DNA of 64,000 bases, from assembly GCA_949752735.1 (NCBI GenBank), contig OX457052.1, positions 11,448,612-11,512,611 on the forward strand. Reading direction: 5' to 3'. Origin of the DNA: Lumbricus terrestris (lineage: Eukaryota; Annelida; Clitellata; Crassiclitellata; Lumbricidae). This document shows, in pieces, positions 1 to 9,609 of this stretch (positions within the stretch are counted from its first letter, which is position 1; the number at the start of each line of letters is the position of its first letter). A program made the position numbers and the translations under genes. The notes under the pieces are model-generated. The model saw only the letters and a program-made list of their open reading frames with translations, was not told the origin of the DNA and did not search any database.

Positions 1-95
1 TCTTCATTCATTTCATTCATTCGGAAACTTATATAGCGCCCCTGAAGGAAACTACTCAGAGACGCTTCCGATTCTGCAGCGCGTCCAAAAAGAAC
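1..95 (-). repeat. SINE/LINE 3' tail fragment
   Basis: An ATTC microsatellite is followed by the reverse of the tail shared by the SINEs here (TATATAGCGCCCCTGAAGG, then ACTACTCAGAG). The same tail recurs near 12930, 28750, 33660, 52530 and 60030. No tRNA-like head is present, so this is a truncated copy reading on the minus strand. Confidence 0.5.
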
Positions 96-1408
96 ACTTT
101 TAAATTTATTGACGAAGGATTCTGGTGTAGGCTATATAGAGTTCCACCATGTAGGCGTAGGCCTATAATATAATAGCTCTATAATACAGAAGGCCATTAT
201 GGACCACGGGGCCAACCACAGAGAAGACTCGATTCCTCATGCCATGGTTGCGTCAAAGCAATGGTTCTCATAAGAATATTCGGAAAATGCATGTAATTTT
301 CGTCCATTATTTCATTCTTTCGTCAACTTATTCGTTCGTGCACTCGTTCGTTCCTTCTGCTCCTTTTGTCCTTCGAACATTCATCACATCCTTCGTTTGT
401 TCGTTCATTCATTCATTCATTCAGTCAGTCAGTCAGTCAATCGGTCATCAAATGTTTCATTTATATATCGTTGTTTCGTTTATAAATGGTTTCGCTAACT
501 GCATGACATTGCATGATTTCTGGCTTCTGTGACCACTTGCATGTACCTGACACTCGGATAAAAATTTACCAAAGGCGACTGTTTTTCACTTGCAGCGATT
601 ATATACCCAGATCTATTGTGTGTTATGTGTCAGAGGTCAAGAGCCGATATAAACTATCAAGAGGGAAAGCTTCAATAAACAACAACGGTAGGCCTAATAT
701 ATTGCTTGAGTCAGAACCTCGCAGATATCTTTGGCTGTTGTTTATTATTATGTGCCAGTCTGCATGTATAAACTTTGTGAGAGAATACAAATGTATTACA
801 ACATAAATCGAAGAGCAGCATAGATTGTTGGTCAGTAAAAGAACATATTTACATGTATATTGATGTTTGGATTTAGGATTTTGTGCTGTTTTAAAACATT
901 TGACATTTAATGAATATAGAAATGATGTAGGCCTGCCGCCTACGTTTGTTTATTATAACATGCCTGTAAACCAAAATGTGGATAGCAATTGGTAAATTAA
1001 AGAATATTCTTATCTTATCTTATCTTATCTTATGTTATCTTACCTTATAAAGAATCACGTATGGTACATAATGCTAAAATAGCAATAAAAGTTAGGCTTT
1101 TCGCCATTTTTAGATCACAAAACCTTTTTAGCCTGACTAAATTAGCCTATTGTTTTTTAATAGGTTAACGACAAGGACTGTTGATGACTTTAAAGCTTTC
1201 AATGTATTCCAGTTCATTTTTATGTAACTTTTCATCCGTTTTTATTTCTCCTTTCCGTTTCATTTCTTCATGTCTGATGGGCTTTTGATACGGTATAATT
1301 AAGTATCTGACATAATAGTGGGGCCAATATATAAGTTCCTGTTATCCAGTAATGAGGTCATAACGATACGACACATCGTCAATGAATTGGAATGCATTTT
1401 CTAATCTA
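96..1408. other. AT-rich sequence without a recognised gene
   Basis: No reading frame here looks like a protein. The stretch contains short ATTC/GTCA runs (about 400-440), a TCTTA pentanucleotide run (about 1010-1048) and several TAGGCCT motifs. I see nothing else I can name. Confidence 0.6.
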
Positions 1409-1800
1409 CACCGTGATTAAAAAAAAACTAAGCCAAACTGTTTTTCACATATCTCTAATGCCTGATAACATATCACGCTAAAAGTTTACAAATATTTAGA
1501 GAATTGGACCAAAAATATGATTCCAAAATTTCATGAGATAAAGTTGAACGGATAAAAAGATATTTATCTTTCAACTTCATATGCCGAAATTTCAGTTTAC
1601 AAGCAATTTTCTGTCAGATTCAATAAAAAGTAAGCTAAACTGTTTTTTTATATCTCTAATGCCTGATAATTAATCATGCTAAAATGTTCCAGATATTTAG
1701 AGAATTGAACCAGGAATAGGATTACAAAATATCATGTCATAAATTTGAATGGATAGAAAGATATGAATATTTAAACTTCATCTCCAGAAATTTCAGTTTT
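1409..1800 (+). repeat. Left long inverted end, two tandem ~195-bp subrepeats
   Basis: Two diverged tandem units (about 1414-1612 and 1614-1800) share AAACTGTTTTT, ATATCTCTAATGCCTGATAA, TTTAGAGAATTG and AAATTTCAGTTT blocks. The array is matched in inverted orientation at the right end of the element. Tandemly repeated ends are unusual for mariner elements, which normally have inverted repeats of about 30 bp. Confidence 0.75.
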
Positions 1801-1857
1801 CAGCAAGTCTGTATATATGGTGTTCGTTGCGGTTTCGATGCTTGATAGTTCCCAATT

Positions 1858-2182
1858 TTGGTCTTCAGGGATCCTGGCGTAAAAATTACCGGAGTATATT
1901 ATCACAATGTTCTGCTGTCACAACATCTTCCACCTGTTATCAGAAATCTAAAGCCCCCTGCAGAAGGTTGTTTTCTCAACAGAACAGCGCCAGCCCAAAG
2001 AGCCAAGGAAACCATCGAAATGCTGACAAGAGAGATGCCAGACTTCGTTTCTCCCACGTACATTATGGCCTCCGAACAGCCCAGATTTGAATCCTGTCAA
2101 CTATCAAGTGTGGAACGTGATGCAAGAATGAGTCTACCAGACAACAATCCATGATATAAACGATCTGAAGCAACGCTTGTTG
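1858..2182 (+). pseudogene. mariner transposase C-terminal half, first part (broken)
   Basis: Frame 1 opens with VFRDPGVKITGVYYHN, like the mariner motif before the second catalytic aspartate. It continues through AKETIEMLTREMPDFVSPT. The frame then shifts to give WPPNSPDLNPVNYQVW, which carries the third catalytic aspartate, followed by a stop and, after another shift, VYQTTIHDINDLKQRLL. The usual QQDGAPAH block reads NRTAPAQ here, so the second catalytic aspartate is lost. The piece ends exactly where the hAT element begins, and it resumes at 4023. It is a dead gene fragment of a nuclear DNA-cutting transposase. The family match is strong; the exact mariner subfamily is not known. Confidence 0.85.
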
Positions 2183-2195
2183 CAGTGTTATTTCA

Positions 2196-2345
2196 GTTAT
2201 GGTTTTTCAGTTACAGTTTCAGTTACAGTTACCTAATTTTTTATTTTTCAGTTACAGTTTCAGTTACAGTTAACTGCGATGAGATTTTTCAGTTTCAGTT
2301 ACAGTTATTTCTTATTTTTCAGTTACAGTTTCAGTTACAGTTATG
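2196..2345 (+). repeat. TTTCAGTTACAG minisatellite, left block
   Basis: Irregular tandem copies of TTTCAGTTACAG lie just inside the left end of the hAT element. A second block in the same orientation lies inside the right end (3452-3590), so these are direct rather than inverted subterminal repeats. Confidence 0.7.
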
Positions 2346-2556
2346 ACGTGTATATTCAAACGTCACAACTACTAAGACACCGATCACAGTCACACATATT
2401 GCGCAAAGTTCCCAGAAAGCACTCTCGACTTGCGTCTGTGCACTTTCGGCCTGCAAAACATTTTAAAGAAGTATTTTATATGTAAGTGCCTTTCATGACA
2501 TGCTAACAGTGTCACTGTCAACATAATACAACTTACAATAAGAACAATGGAATTCA

Positions 2557-3143
2557 CATATCGCCGCCTGAGTATTACAATGCTCTATCATGAATTTTTG
2601 AAAAAATCGAGTTTGGTATCAATTTCATCAGTGGAGCATTTGCTCTATCATTAGACAAAAAGCTAGCTATTTGAAGCGGTCGTTTCTTAGTTATAAGTCA
2701 GTATTTAAATGCTCTATCATGCGAAACTGTTTCCAATCTAGACTTTGTTAGTATTATAATGCTCTATCATTGGCATCCAATCACAAGGCTGGATTCGTCA
2801 TGTTACAGCAAAGCGTTACTGAATAGACTTTGTTAGTATTATAATGCTCTATCATTATTACGACTACATGTAGCCTACTTTGTCGTTTGGAATTATATTG
2901 CTCTAACATGCATTTTTTGCACTTTTTTGCTATTTTCTATATTTTTCCACTTGTTTTCATGAAAATAAACATTATTTTTGTAAGCAAGTCACCAGCGGGT
3001 AATTAGAAATGATGATATTACTCTTCAAAAGAATCCAGTTTAAAATTCTTGGCTTAAAACAGTGCCAAAACTTTGAAGTCGTTTTTCTCGGTTTCGCAAA
3101 AATGTATGATAGAGCATTATTATAATACTAGGGCGACGATATG
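2557..3143. mobile_element. MITE with repeated AATGCTCTATCAT motif
   Basis: Inverted ends of about 35 bp start CATATCGCCGCC and, at the right, CATATCGTCGCCC on the reverse strand. Both run into GTATTAYAATGCTCTATCAT. TTCA flanks both sides (2553-2556 and 3144-3147) as a possible 4-bp target duplication. Related GCTCTATCAT motifs recur internally at about 2641, 2710, 2761, 2846 and, weaker, 2891. The element interrupts the hAT transposase at 3144. Confidence 0.65.
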
Positions 3144-3144
3144 T

Positions 3145-3432
3145 TCACAAACCAAAATCCAGTAGGCAGGCAGCAGACGGAAGTGGATCGAAGGACACAG
3201 AAGTAGGATCTAAGAACACTGCGAATCGTAGATGTAAAGATCGAAGTAGAGGAACAGCAAGTGTCTTGCAGACTGTTGGATCTTGGAGGTTCAAGGAAAG
3301 CTCTAGAAGGCATGGAATAATGTTGGAGAGTGCAAGAGTGTCTGTTTGCATTGCATCTGTCTGCTCCTTAAATGGCTTCAATATTCTGGCTAGCTCTGCA
3401 AGTCGCACAAAAAGCACTTGTTTTATTTTCAA
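3145..3432 (-). pseudogene. hAT transposase fragment
   Basis: The minus-strand frame reads ARILKPFKEQTDAMQTDTLA, then IIPCLLELSLNLQDP, LLRSLHLRF and DPLPSAACLLDFGL. This is the pattern of the C-terminal half of ZBED-like hAT transposases (LxPFxExTDxLQxD, then an LRxRF and LPxAACLLDP block). It ends at a stop created by the MITE at 3143. The rest of the protein is missing or not recognisable. A splice-acceptor-like TTTTGCAG precedes AESAQTQVESAFWE on the far side of the MITE (about 2450), but that link is speculative. Confidence 0.75.
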
Positions 3433-3451
3433 GTTAACTCCTTTTGATTCT

Positions 3452-3590
3452 TCAGTTATACAGTTATTGTTTTTCAGTTTCTATTACAGTTTCAGTTATT
3501 CAACATTTTTCAGTTTCAGTTTCAGTTACAGTTAACTGGCAAAGATTTTTCAGTTATTCTGCTATTTCAGTTACAGTTTCAGTTAATAGA
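3452..3590 (+). repeat. TTTCAGTTACAG minisatellite, right block
   Basis: This block has the same unit and orientation as 2196-2345 and lies just inside the right end of the hAT element. Confidence 0.65.
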
Positions 3591-3612
3591 AATAACACTG
3601 GCTTGTTGGAAG

Positions 3613-4014
3613 CATAGATGTAAAAAAGTTTTCCCCGTTTTTTATTCTCTCCCCATCGTTTTTTATCGTTTTTTATTTTTTCTTTAACTTTATTCATTTA
3701 TTTACTTTCGGTTATTAATTTCCTTAATTTTTATTTTTTCTTGTTATTCCTTATGTTTTCCGCCAACTCTCAAGAATTCAGCTAACTAAAGTCATTATTT
3801 CATCCTTTAACATCATCATTTAAGAGATAGCCTGTGTGTACTAGGTTCCTAATGAATGTTTTCAAGGTTAAAATGCGTTTTTAGATGTAGGCCTAGCAAA
3901 GTCAAATTATTTACCGTTCCCGTTTTTTATCGTTTTTTGTCGTTTTTTATTTTTTCGAAAAAAAACGACTTTTTTCCGTTTTTTATTTCGTTTCCATCGT
4001 TTTTTACATCTATG
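3613..4014. mobile_element. 402-bp MITE, ends CATAGATGTAAAAAA
   Basis: Inverted ends CATAGATGTAAAAAA and TTTTTTACATCTATG are flanked by a perfect 8-bp direct repeat GTTGGAAG (3605-3612 and 4015-4022). Inside are many CGTTTTTTAT blocks. The 8-bp duplication and terminal CA suggest a hAT-mobilised element. It inserted 4 bp beyond the hAT element's right flank, within the mariner transposase. Confidence 0.8.
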
Positions 4015-4022
4015 GTTGGAAG

Positions 4023-4140
4023 TGTGGGATGGCCTGGACCAGAGGATAATCGAAGATGCATGCTGTTGCCCAATGGCGCCAGTGCCTCCAGGCTTACGTG
4101 CAAGCAGGAGGCTCGAGGACATTTTGAGCTTGTCATTTAA
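4023..4140 (+). pseudogene. mariner transposase C-terminus, second part
   Basis: Starting in the target duplication, the frame gives EVWDGLDQRIIEDA, then after a shift AVAQWRQCLQAYVQAGG, and after another shift GHFELVI and a stop at 4138-4140. This is the conserved mariner end (W..LDQ.II..AI..W...L..C....GGHFE). It continues the frame of 1858-2182 once both nested insertions are removed: ...KQRLL joins EVWDGLDQRII. Confidence 0.8.
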
Positions 4141-4467
4141 TTAAATAATCAAACCATACTGTTGGAGACATATTGTTAGTTCAATTCTTTACACATCTGG
4201 AAAATTTTAGAATGATTAACCATCAGGCATTAGAGATATAAGAAAACATTTTATTGAATCTAGCAGAAAATTGCTTGTAAACTAAAATTTCGGCATATGA
4301 AGTTGAAACATTCATATCTGTTTATCCGTTCAACTTTATCTCATGAAATTTTTGAATTATATTCTTTGTCCAATTCTCTAACTATTTGTAAAATTTTAGC
4401 GTGGTATGTTATCGGGCATTAGAGAAATATGAAAAACAGTTTGGCTTAGTTTTTTTGAATCACGGTG
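4141..4467 (-). repeat. Right long inverted end of the mariner-like element
   Basis: This is the reverse complement of the left end array. It carries GGCATTAGAGA, CAATTCT and AAACAGTTTGGCTTAG blocks and finishes AATCACGGTG before the flanking TA. Confidence 0.75.
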
Positions 4468-4474
4468 TAGAATA

Positions 4475-4600
4475 ACATTTGTAAAGCGCTTCCCACAGCA
4501 GACCTATTCAGAAGTTCAAGTTCAAGTTCAAATTCATTTATTTTCACAATACATAGGCCTAATAATTATTACACATCATTGCATAAAAGAAAATTGTTCA
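4475..4600 (-). repeat. LINE/SINE tail fragment with TTCAAG run
   Basis: The sequence GTAAAGCGCTTCCCACAGC then TATTCAGAAG resembles the reverse of the LINE tail at 33660. It is followed by TTCAAGTTCAAGTTCAAATT. It is short and diverged. Confidence 0.35.
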
Positions 4601-5095
4601 ATTTATCTCACATTCTGTCTGGAAGGGGAAAAAAGCTCAAGTCAGCTTAACGAGTCCACCTCACATTATAAGCTAAAGAATATACGTAATTTTTTAACCG
4701 TCAATGACAAGTATTTAATACTACAAGTTGTGTCCTATTACTGCTATTATTACTACTATTAGAAACGCTCTCAGCGTGACAGGCCCATGAAAAGAGAAAA
4801 GTCCTCAAGCAGCGAAAAGATGCAGGCGAATTTCCTACAACAATCCTGCTATATACGAATTCTAGAGAGACTGTGATACCACATTGGGTGACCCACAACA
4901 GCAAAAGTGTGCTAGTGAGGTTCGTGGCTGATGTAAACTAGTAAGCTTATTACCTAATTCTAGACGATGTCAGGACTAAACAAACGGATCTTGAATTTTC
5001 AAATCAATGAATATTAACTTGTTATTTGACAGTTGAAGTTATAAGGGATCCTATTTTCGGCCGCTGTGCCCTGTTAGCGTTACATGTTTAACGAC

Positions 5096-5432
5096 CATAG
5101 GCGTAGGAGGCGGGGGTCCAAGTGCCAATTTTGGGGTGCAAGTGCCCCCAAAATTTGGGCAAATGTGTTTTTCGGCAAAAGAGTCACGGACGGGGAAAAA
5201 TTTCTGAAATTTTTTCGGGCAACCAGGTACAGGCGGATTTTTGGGAGGCACACAGGGGTAAAAAGCTAACTTTTCTGAAGATTTACAGGAAATGGCTAAA
5301 AAGGTCATCAGATTTTTCGGACGAGAAAATCCTAAGATTTTGGGCGGATGACTAAAAAAAGAAGGTCATCAGATTTTTCGGGCAAAAATAAAAAATGTGC
5401 CCCCCACTTCCGAAATGTCCCCTACGCCTATG
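5096..5432. mobile_element. 337-bp MITE, ends CATAGGCGTAGG (copy 1)
   Basis: Ends CATAGGCGTAGGAGG and CCCCTACGCCTATG are inverted. Flanks TTAACGAC and TTAACAAC match at 7 of 8 bases. It carries the internal GGTCATCAGATTTTTCGG motif typical of this MITE group. It is inserted in a copy of the dispersed hairpin repeat. The uninterrupted sequence (TTTAACGACACTG) survives at 52869, which serves as an empty site. Confidence 0.75.
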
Positions 5433-5440
5433 TTAACAAC

Positions 5441-5535
5441 GACACTGCGCCATATCAAAGATGATTAGTGTCGCCCTCCCTCTTAATCCAGGCTTGGGAC
5501 TGGCACTGGTAGAGAACAACCAGTAGCGTAGTTTC
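5441..5535 (+). repeat. Dispersed hairpin repeat (family B)
   Basis: GACACT, then GATGATTAGTGTCGCCCTCC, then ATCCAGGCTTGGGACTGGCA and GAGAACAACCAG. The same block occurs at 11041, 14585, 19680, 25572, 35862, 52871 and 58808. CGACACT and AGTGTCG can pair as a stem. Confidence 0.7.
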
Positions 5536-5609
5536 TTTTTAGCGTCGTTTTCCTAAACCATTTATATAGCGCCCTCATAGCTGTGTATGTGGCTGGGCTG
5601 AGGCTGGGT

Positions 5610-6105
5610 GAGTATGTCTGTCTGCGCATGTCTTTCGTGTGTTTATCTATCTGTGTCTTTGTATGTCTTCGTCTCGAGCTGTCTCCATTTTGTTGATCAA
5701 TCAATCAGTTAGTCTGTCAGTCTGTCTGTTTGTGTACCTGCCTCTATGTCTGTCTGTATGCCAGTCTGCATGTCTGCCTGTTATGTTTGTCTGTATGTAT
5801 GTCTGTTTGTCTGTATGTTTGCCTGTTATGTTTGTCTGTATGTATGTCTGTTTGTCTGTATGTTTGTCTGTTATGTTTGTTTGTCTGTATGTATGTCTGT
5901 TTGTCTGTATGTTTGTCTGTCTGTGCCTCATTCCGCCAATCCTTCTATTTTTCTGTCTGCTCGTCTGTGTGGCTGACTAAGTCTATATGTTTGTCAATCT
6001 GTCTGTCTGTCTGTCTGCCTGTCTGTCTGCCTGTTTGTCTGTCTATCCCTCATTCAGTCAATCATTCTATTTTCTTTGCTCTGTCTGTTTGTCTGCATGC
6101 ATTTG
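5610..6105 (+). repeat. TGTC/TGTA tetranucleotide-rich array (copy 1)
   Basis: Interrupted TCTG and TGTA units (TGTCTGTATGTATGTCTG and similar) with longer repeats around TGCCTGTTATGTTTG. Cys/Val/Tyr-rich frames here are repeat translation, not genes. Confidence 0.85.
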
Positions 6106-9060
6106 TCTCTTATAAGCTATAGGCGGCTAATCTCACAGAACGTGCCTTGTTTCATGCTGCCTAATTCAGTGGCAGATGAAACTACATTAACCTATGCATA
6201 CATATGTATACAATTTATACATGCTGTATGTATAATGCAGGCACTTAAAACGATGAGATTTGGGAACCGGCAGACGCGACCAAATCCCCCGTGTGCCCTT
6301 TGCTGTAGCGCTCACAGGAATATCCAGAAGAAAAGAAGACCTTTAAGCCATGCGTCGTTGTGAGAGGCAGCCGCGGGAATACAGTGTTATTGACTTCATT
6401 TCTTAGCTTCTGCATTATAATGGGGGTCGGGTGGCCACTGGTCATTCCTCTCCCTCACCGTCTCATATCCCCACCGACAGTTTACGGTCAGTGAATAGTC
6501 AGTGTCTAACGGAGTTTGCTATATAATTACAGGAGTGAAAGTATTATTGAGCAGAAATCTCGAACCAAATTTCAGCCCTGCCAAGGATTTCAACCACGGT
6601 TGAAAGCCAAAGATGCTAACCGATGGGCTATACTATAACTAAGACATGGAGATCCAGAGAGACAGACAGACATGCAGAGAGAGACAGAGAAAGCGACCGA
6701 CACAAAGATGCAGACCGCGGTGGAAATGTGCGACTAGATAAGAAGATAATAATATGGTTATGCTAGAAATTACACAAACTCATATTTATTAACCTGCTGC
6801 TTAAACGACAACTGTTTCAGTGGATGACGCTTTAGGCTATATATACACACGAAACTCATAGCATAAAATCTTCTTAGCCTATATATACCCATTAGGGAGA
6901 ACAGTTAGGCCTAGTATTAGCTTACAGAGCACCGTAATAATTACAAGTAGGCTATAGTGTTCCTAATGCTGCAGACCAAGTTCCAGTTAACTATCTGCTC
7001 AAATTTTAATAGATCTACGTGAGCCTTAGGCCAAGTTAACGACTATAGTCATTTATCAAACATTCATCGTTATCCTTAAAATAATAATAATCTGTTCACC
7101 TTGTTCTTAATTGAGACTTTCATGCTTATAGAGTAATTTAATAATCATCTGTGACGTCACGTGATACATTACAGGGTATAACACTTCTAGCTCGTTTATG
7201 ACGTAGAAATTCTATGAAACGTAAGTAAACGGGTACATAATTACGGTATATAAGCTTATAGCCAATTATTTCGTAACAATTGTTTATGGCGTAATGATTA
7301 TGCATAATGAGACAATCCTGCGACGTCACAGCTGCGTACTACGTAGTAAACAGCAATATGCTTGATTAGAGAAATTGGCCAACGTCACTTGTGTTCACGT
7401 TTTAGCCTATCTGCAGCTTTTCTTATTAGAAATCAGATTCTTCCGTGTTAAAGCAAACTATATAAAAAAATGTGCGGTATTATAGAATTGCGTGGCATAG
7501 TATTAATTATTGGCAAATGTAAGTATGAGGACCGTATATAAAAAAAAACAACTGACGGGCAGGCGTTGAATATTACGGTATATTTAGGCCTATTTTAGAT
7601 CAGTTTCTTCTTAATTTTGTGCCTATAGATCAAGACTAAAAACCTACCTCTCTCCCGGATAAAAAGTCTCTATGTATCCACTTTCTTTTCCCCGGTTGTA
7701 TTTCCTCCCGTTTGCTGTGTCCCTGTTTGTGTTTACCGATCAAATGTAGTCAGACCGTACGTCTCTCTCCTGTACGGCTTCTCTCTCCAGCGTCCATTAA
7801 AGTAATAAACACTTCTTATGCGTTTTTAATAGCGCGTGCCGGATAGCTTCTTTCGCCGGATTAGATACAAGGGGCCAAAACGATATCAGGCCTCGTCTTC
7901 CTGTTTGCGTAAACACGTTCAGATTGGTAGTTATCAAAGTTCATTGGTCGGCAACCAAAGCGTTAACAGAATCTGTTATTAAGCAGAGAAATTTACTGTG
8001 GCGGAAGAAACAGCAGCTGGTGAATTACGACCCGCTTGGTTTTTGACCCTTCAGCCCACCCTGAACCATTGTGCGTCAGCGCAGCCTAAGGCCCGTCGGG
8101 TTTAAGACGGAAGAGAAAACTTTGCGGAAAATATTTACTCTTGATTTAGATGGGATTGCGATCCAAGATGCACGGAGATTTATTTTCGCGAACTCAACGG
8201 AGCGTAATGACCTGCCCTTCGTCGACCCAAGGCTTCCAACCCTTTGACCCCTAACCCTTTGACCCCTCAGCCAATCGGGCCCGCGGGATCAACATCTGCC
8301 GTTACAAATCACCCTCCGGACCGGCGGCAGACATAACAGGGCCAAGTACACTCGTGTCGAAACGGCCGAGTTATCATCGACTGCGTAACAGCTCTTGTAG
8401 AAATTTCTCCGCTGCTGCAGCCTGCAGAGCTTGCTCCGACTGTAACCCCGTTATGTCATGCGCAGCACCCACGTCTTGAGTTCATGTCCGCTCGGCGCTC
8501 AGAGTTTATTCTGCGCTGTGACGATGAAAGCGATGAGAGCAACGGCTTATGGTTACGACGACGACTACGAAGCCTACAAAGAGAAACCGGATATGACGTA
8601 AATATATTATGACGATGGACAGTAAGGCTAGACCGCTAATTGCCATGGTGATGGAAACCATGGTAACGGCGACGCAGTTGTGGGAGGAGAAACGGTAGCG
8701 TAGGCGGCGGTGTGTCTTAATGGTGCTTGGTTTGATGGTTATATCTACGTATACAGTATGTAGACCTACCTGTATAGACACAGAAATACAGTGTACACAT
8801 GCATGCACGTATACACATACAAGTCATACATCACTACGTATACATATTTCAATGTCTACGTAGGCCAACATTATTGCGGCTGTTAAGCCGAATTTATATA
8901 CTGCCACTCGACTAATAATGTGTGCTCTACGTAGTAGCTTACGTGATGATAATAGTCTTCAAGAGGGAAGTGTCATAAATGGACGAAAACAGTCCACAGA
9001 AAAAAACCGAGGAGTCGTAAGTGGGCCAGTGGCAGAGCCAGGCAACGGGAGTCGGTGGAT
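6106..9060. other. Mostly single-copy segment, no gene recognised (copy 1)
   Basis: This non-repetitive stretch has no convincing reading frame. 7900-8530 is richer in G, C and CpG than its surroundings and holds a direct repeat AACCCTTTGACCCCT (about 8239-8268). That repeat resembles nuclear-receptor half sites followed by CAGCCAATCGG. A promoter or enhancer role is possible but unproven. The duplicate at 15250-18204 is almost identical. Confidence 0.5.
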
Positions 9061-9104
9061 GATAATAATTAATTATTGAGCGATGTGATGTTTATTGATG
9101 TTTG

Positions 9105-9500
9105 CTGATTGATGATGAAGATGATGATAATAATGATAATGTTGATGATTGTAATTGCGAAAATCATAATTGGCGATCTTGTTGCTGCTGCTGCTAACGA
9201 TGATGATGCTGCTGATGATGATGATTTTGATGACGACGACGATCATGATAATGCTGCTGATAAGGATGACGATGACCACGACGACGACGACGACGATGAT
9301 GATGATGATGATGATGATGCTGGTGATGATGATGAATTGATGACGATGATGATGACAATGGTGAAGCTGCTGCTGCTGATGATGACGATGATCACAACGA
9401 CGATGATTATGATGACAATGATGAGGCTGCTGCTGATGGTGATGACGATGACGACGACGACGACGATGATGATGATGATGATGAAGGCAATTACGACGAT
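9105..9500 (+). repeat. GAT/GAC trinucleotide array (copy 1)
   Basis: Long runs of GATGAT and GACGAC with GCT interruptions. The array in copy 2 (18249-18785) has expanded differently, and this is where the two copies stop being near-identical. Confidence 0.9.
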
Positions 9501-9609
9501 GATTATGAGTACATGCGAAACATATGAAATGAAAAGAGAAAGCGATTGCGTCATCCACTCTCCTTTCTTCGGTCGCTCACTGCAGCTGACGTCCTTATCA
9601 TCCTTCATT

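Larger units (their letters stand above)
2183..3601 (-). mobile_element. hAT element inserted in the mariner transposase
   Basis: The ends are CAGTGTTATTTC and GAAATAACACTG. The flanks repeat as CTTGTTG (2176-2182 and 3602-3608), or GCTTGTTG if the terminal G is shared, which fits the 8-bp duplication of hAT elements. A hAT transposase fragment lies inside on the minus strand. TTTCAGTTACAG repeats sit near both ends, and a further MITE (2557-3143) has split the element. Removing the element and one flank copy rejoins the mariner reading frame. Confidence 0.8.
1409..4467 (+). mobile_element. mariner-like element with long inverted ends, carrying nested insertions
   Basis: The ends read TA-CACCGTGATT and AATCACGGTG-TA, so the element sits in a duplicated TA (1407-1408 and 4468-4469), as expected for Tc1/mariner. 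About 390 bp at the left and 325 bp at the right are inverted copies of each other. Between them lie two pieces of a mariner transposase C-terminal half on the plus strand. A hAT element (2183-3601) and a MITE (3613-4014) interrupt it. Subtracting both and their target duplications leaves about 1.22 kb, close to a typical mariner length. The N-terminal half of the transposase is absent, its place taken by the long ends, so this is a non-autonomous derivative. Confidence 0.8.

Noticed and set aside
2571..2910. CRISPR-like array from spaced AATGCTCTATCAT repeats
   Set aside because: The repeats are short, inexact and irregularly spaced, lie inside a eukaryotic MITE, and no cas-like gene is present.
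5639..6122. Cys/Val/Tyr-rich frames of 76-130 codons (also 14783-15266)
   Set aside because: They translate TGTC/TGTA tetranucleotide repeats, appear in several frames and strands, and have no protein-like composition.
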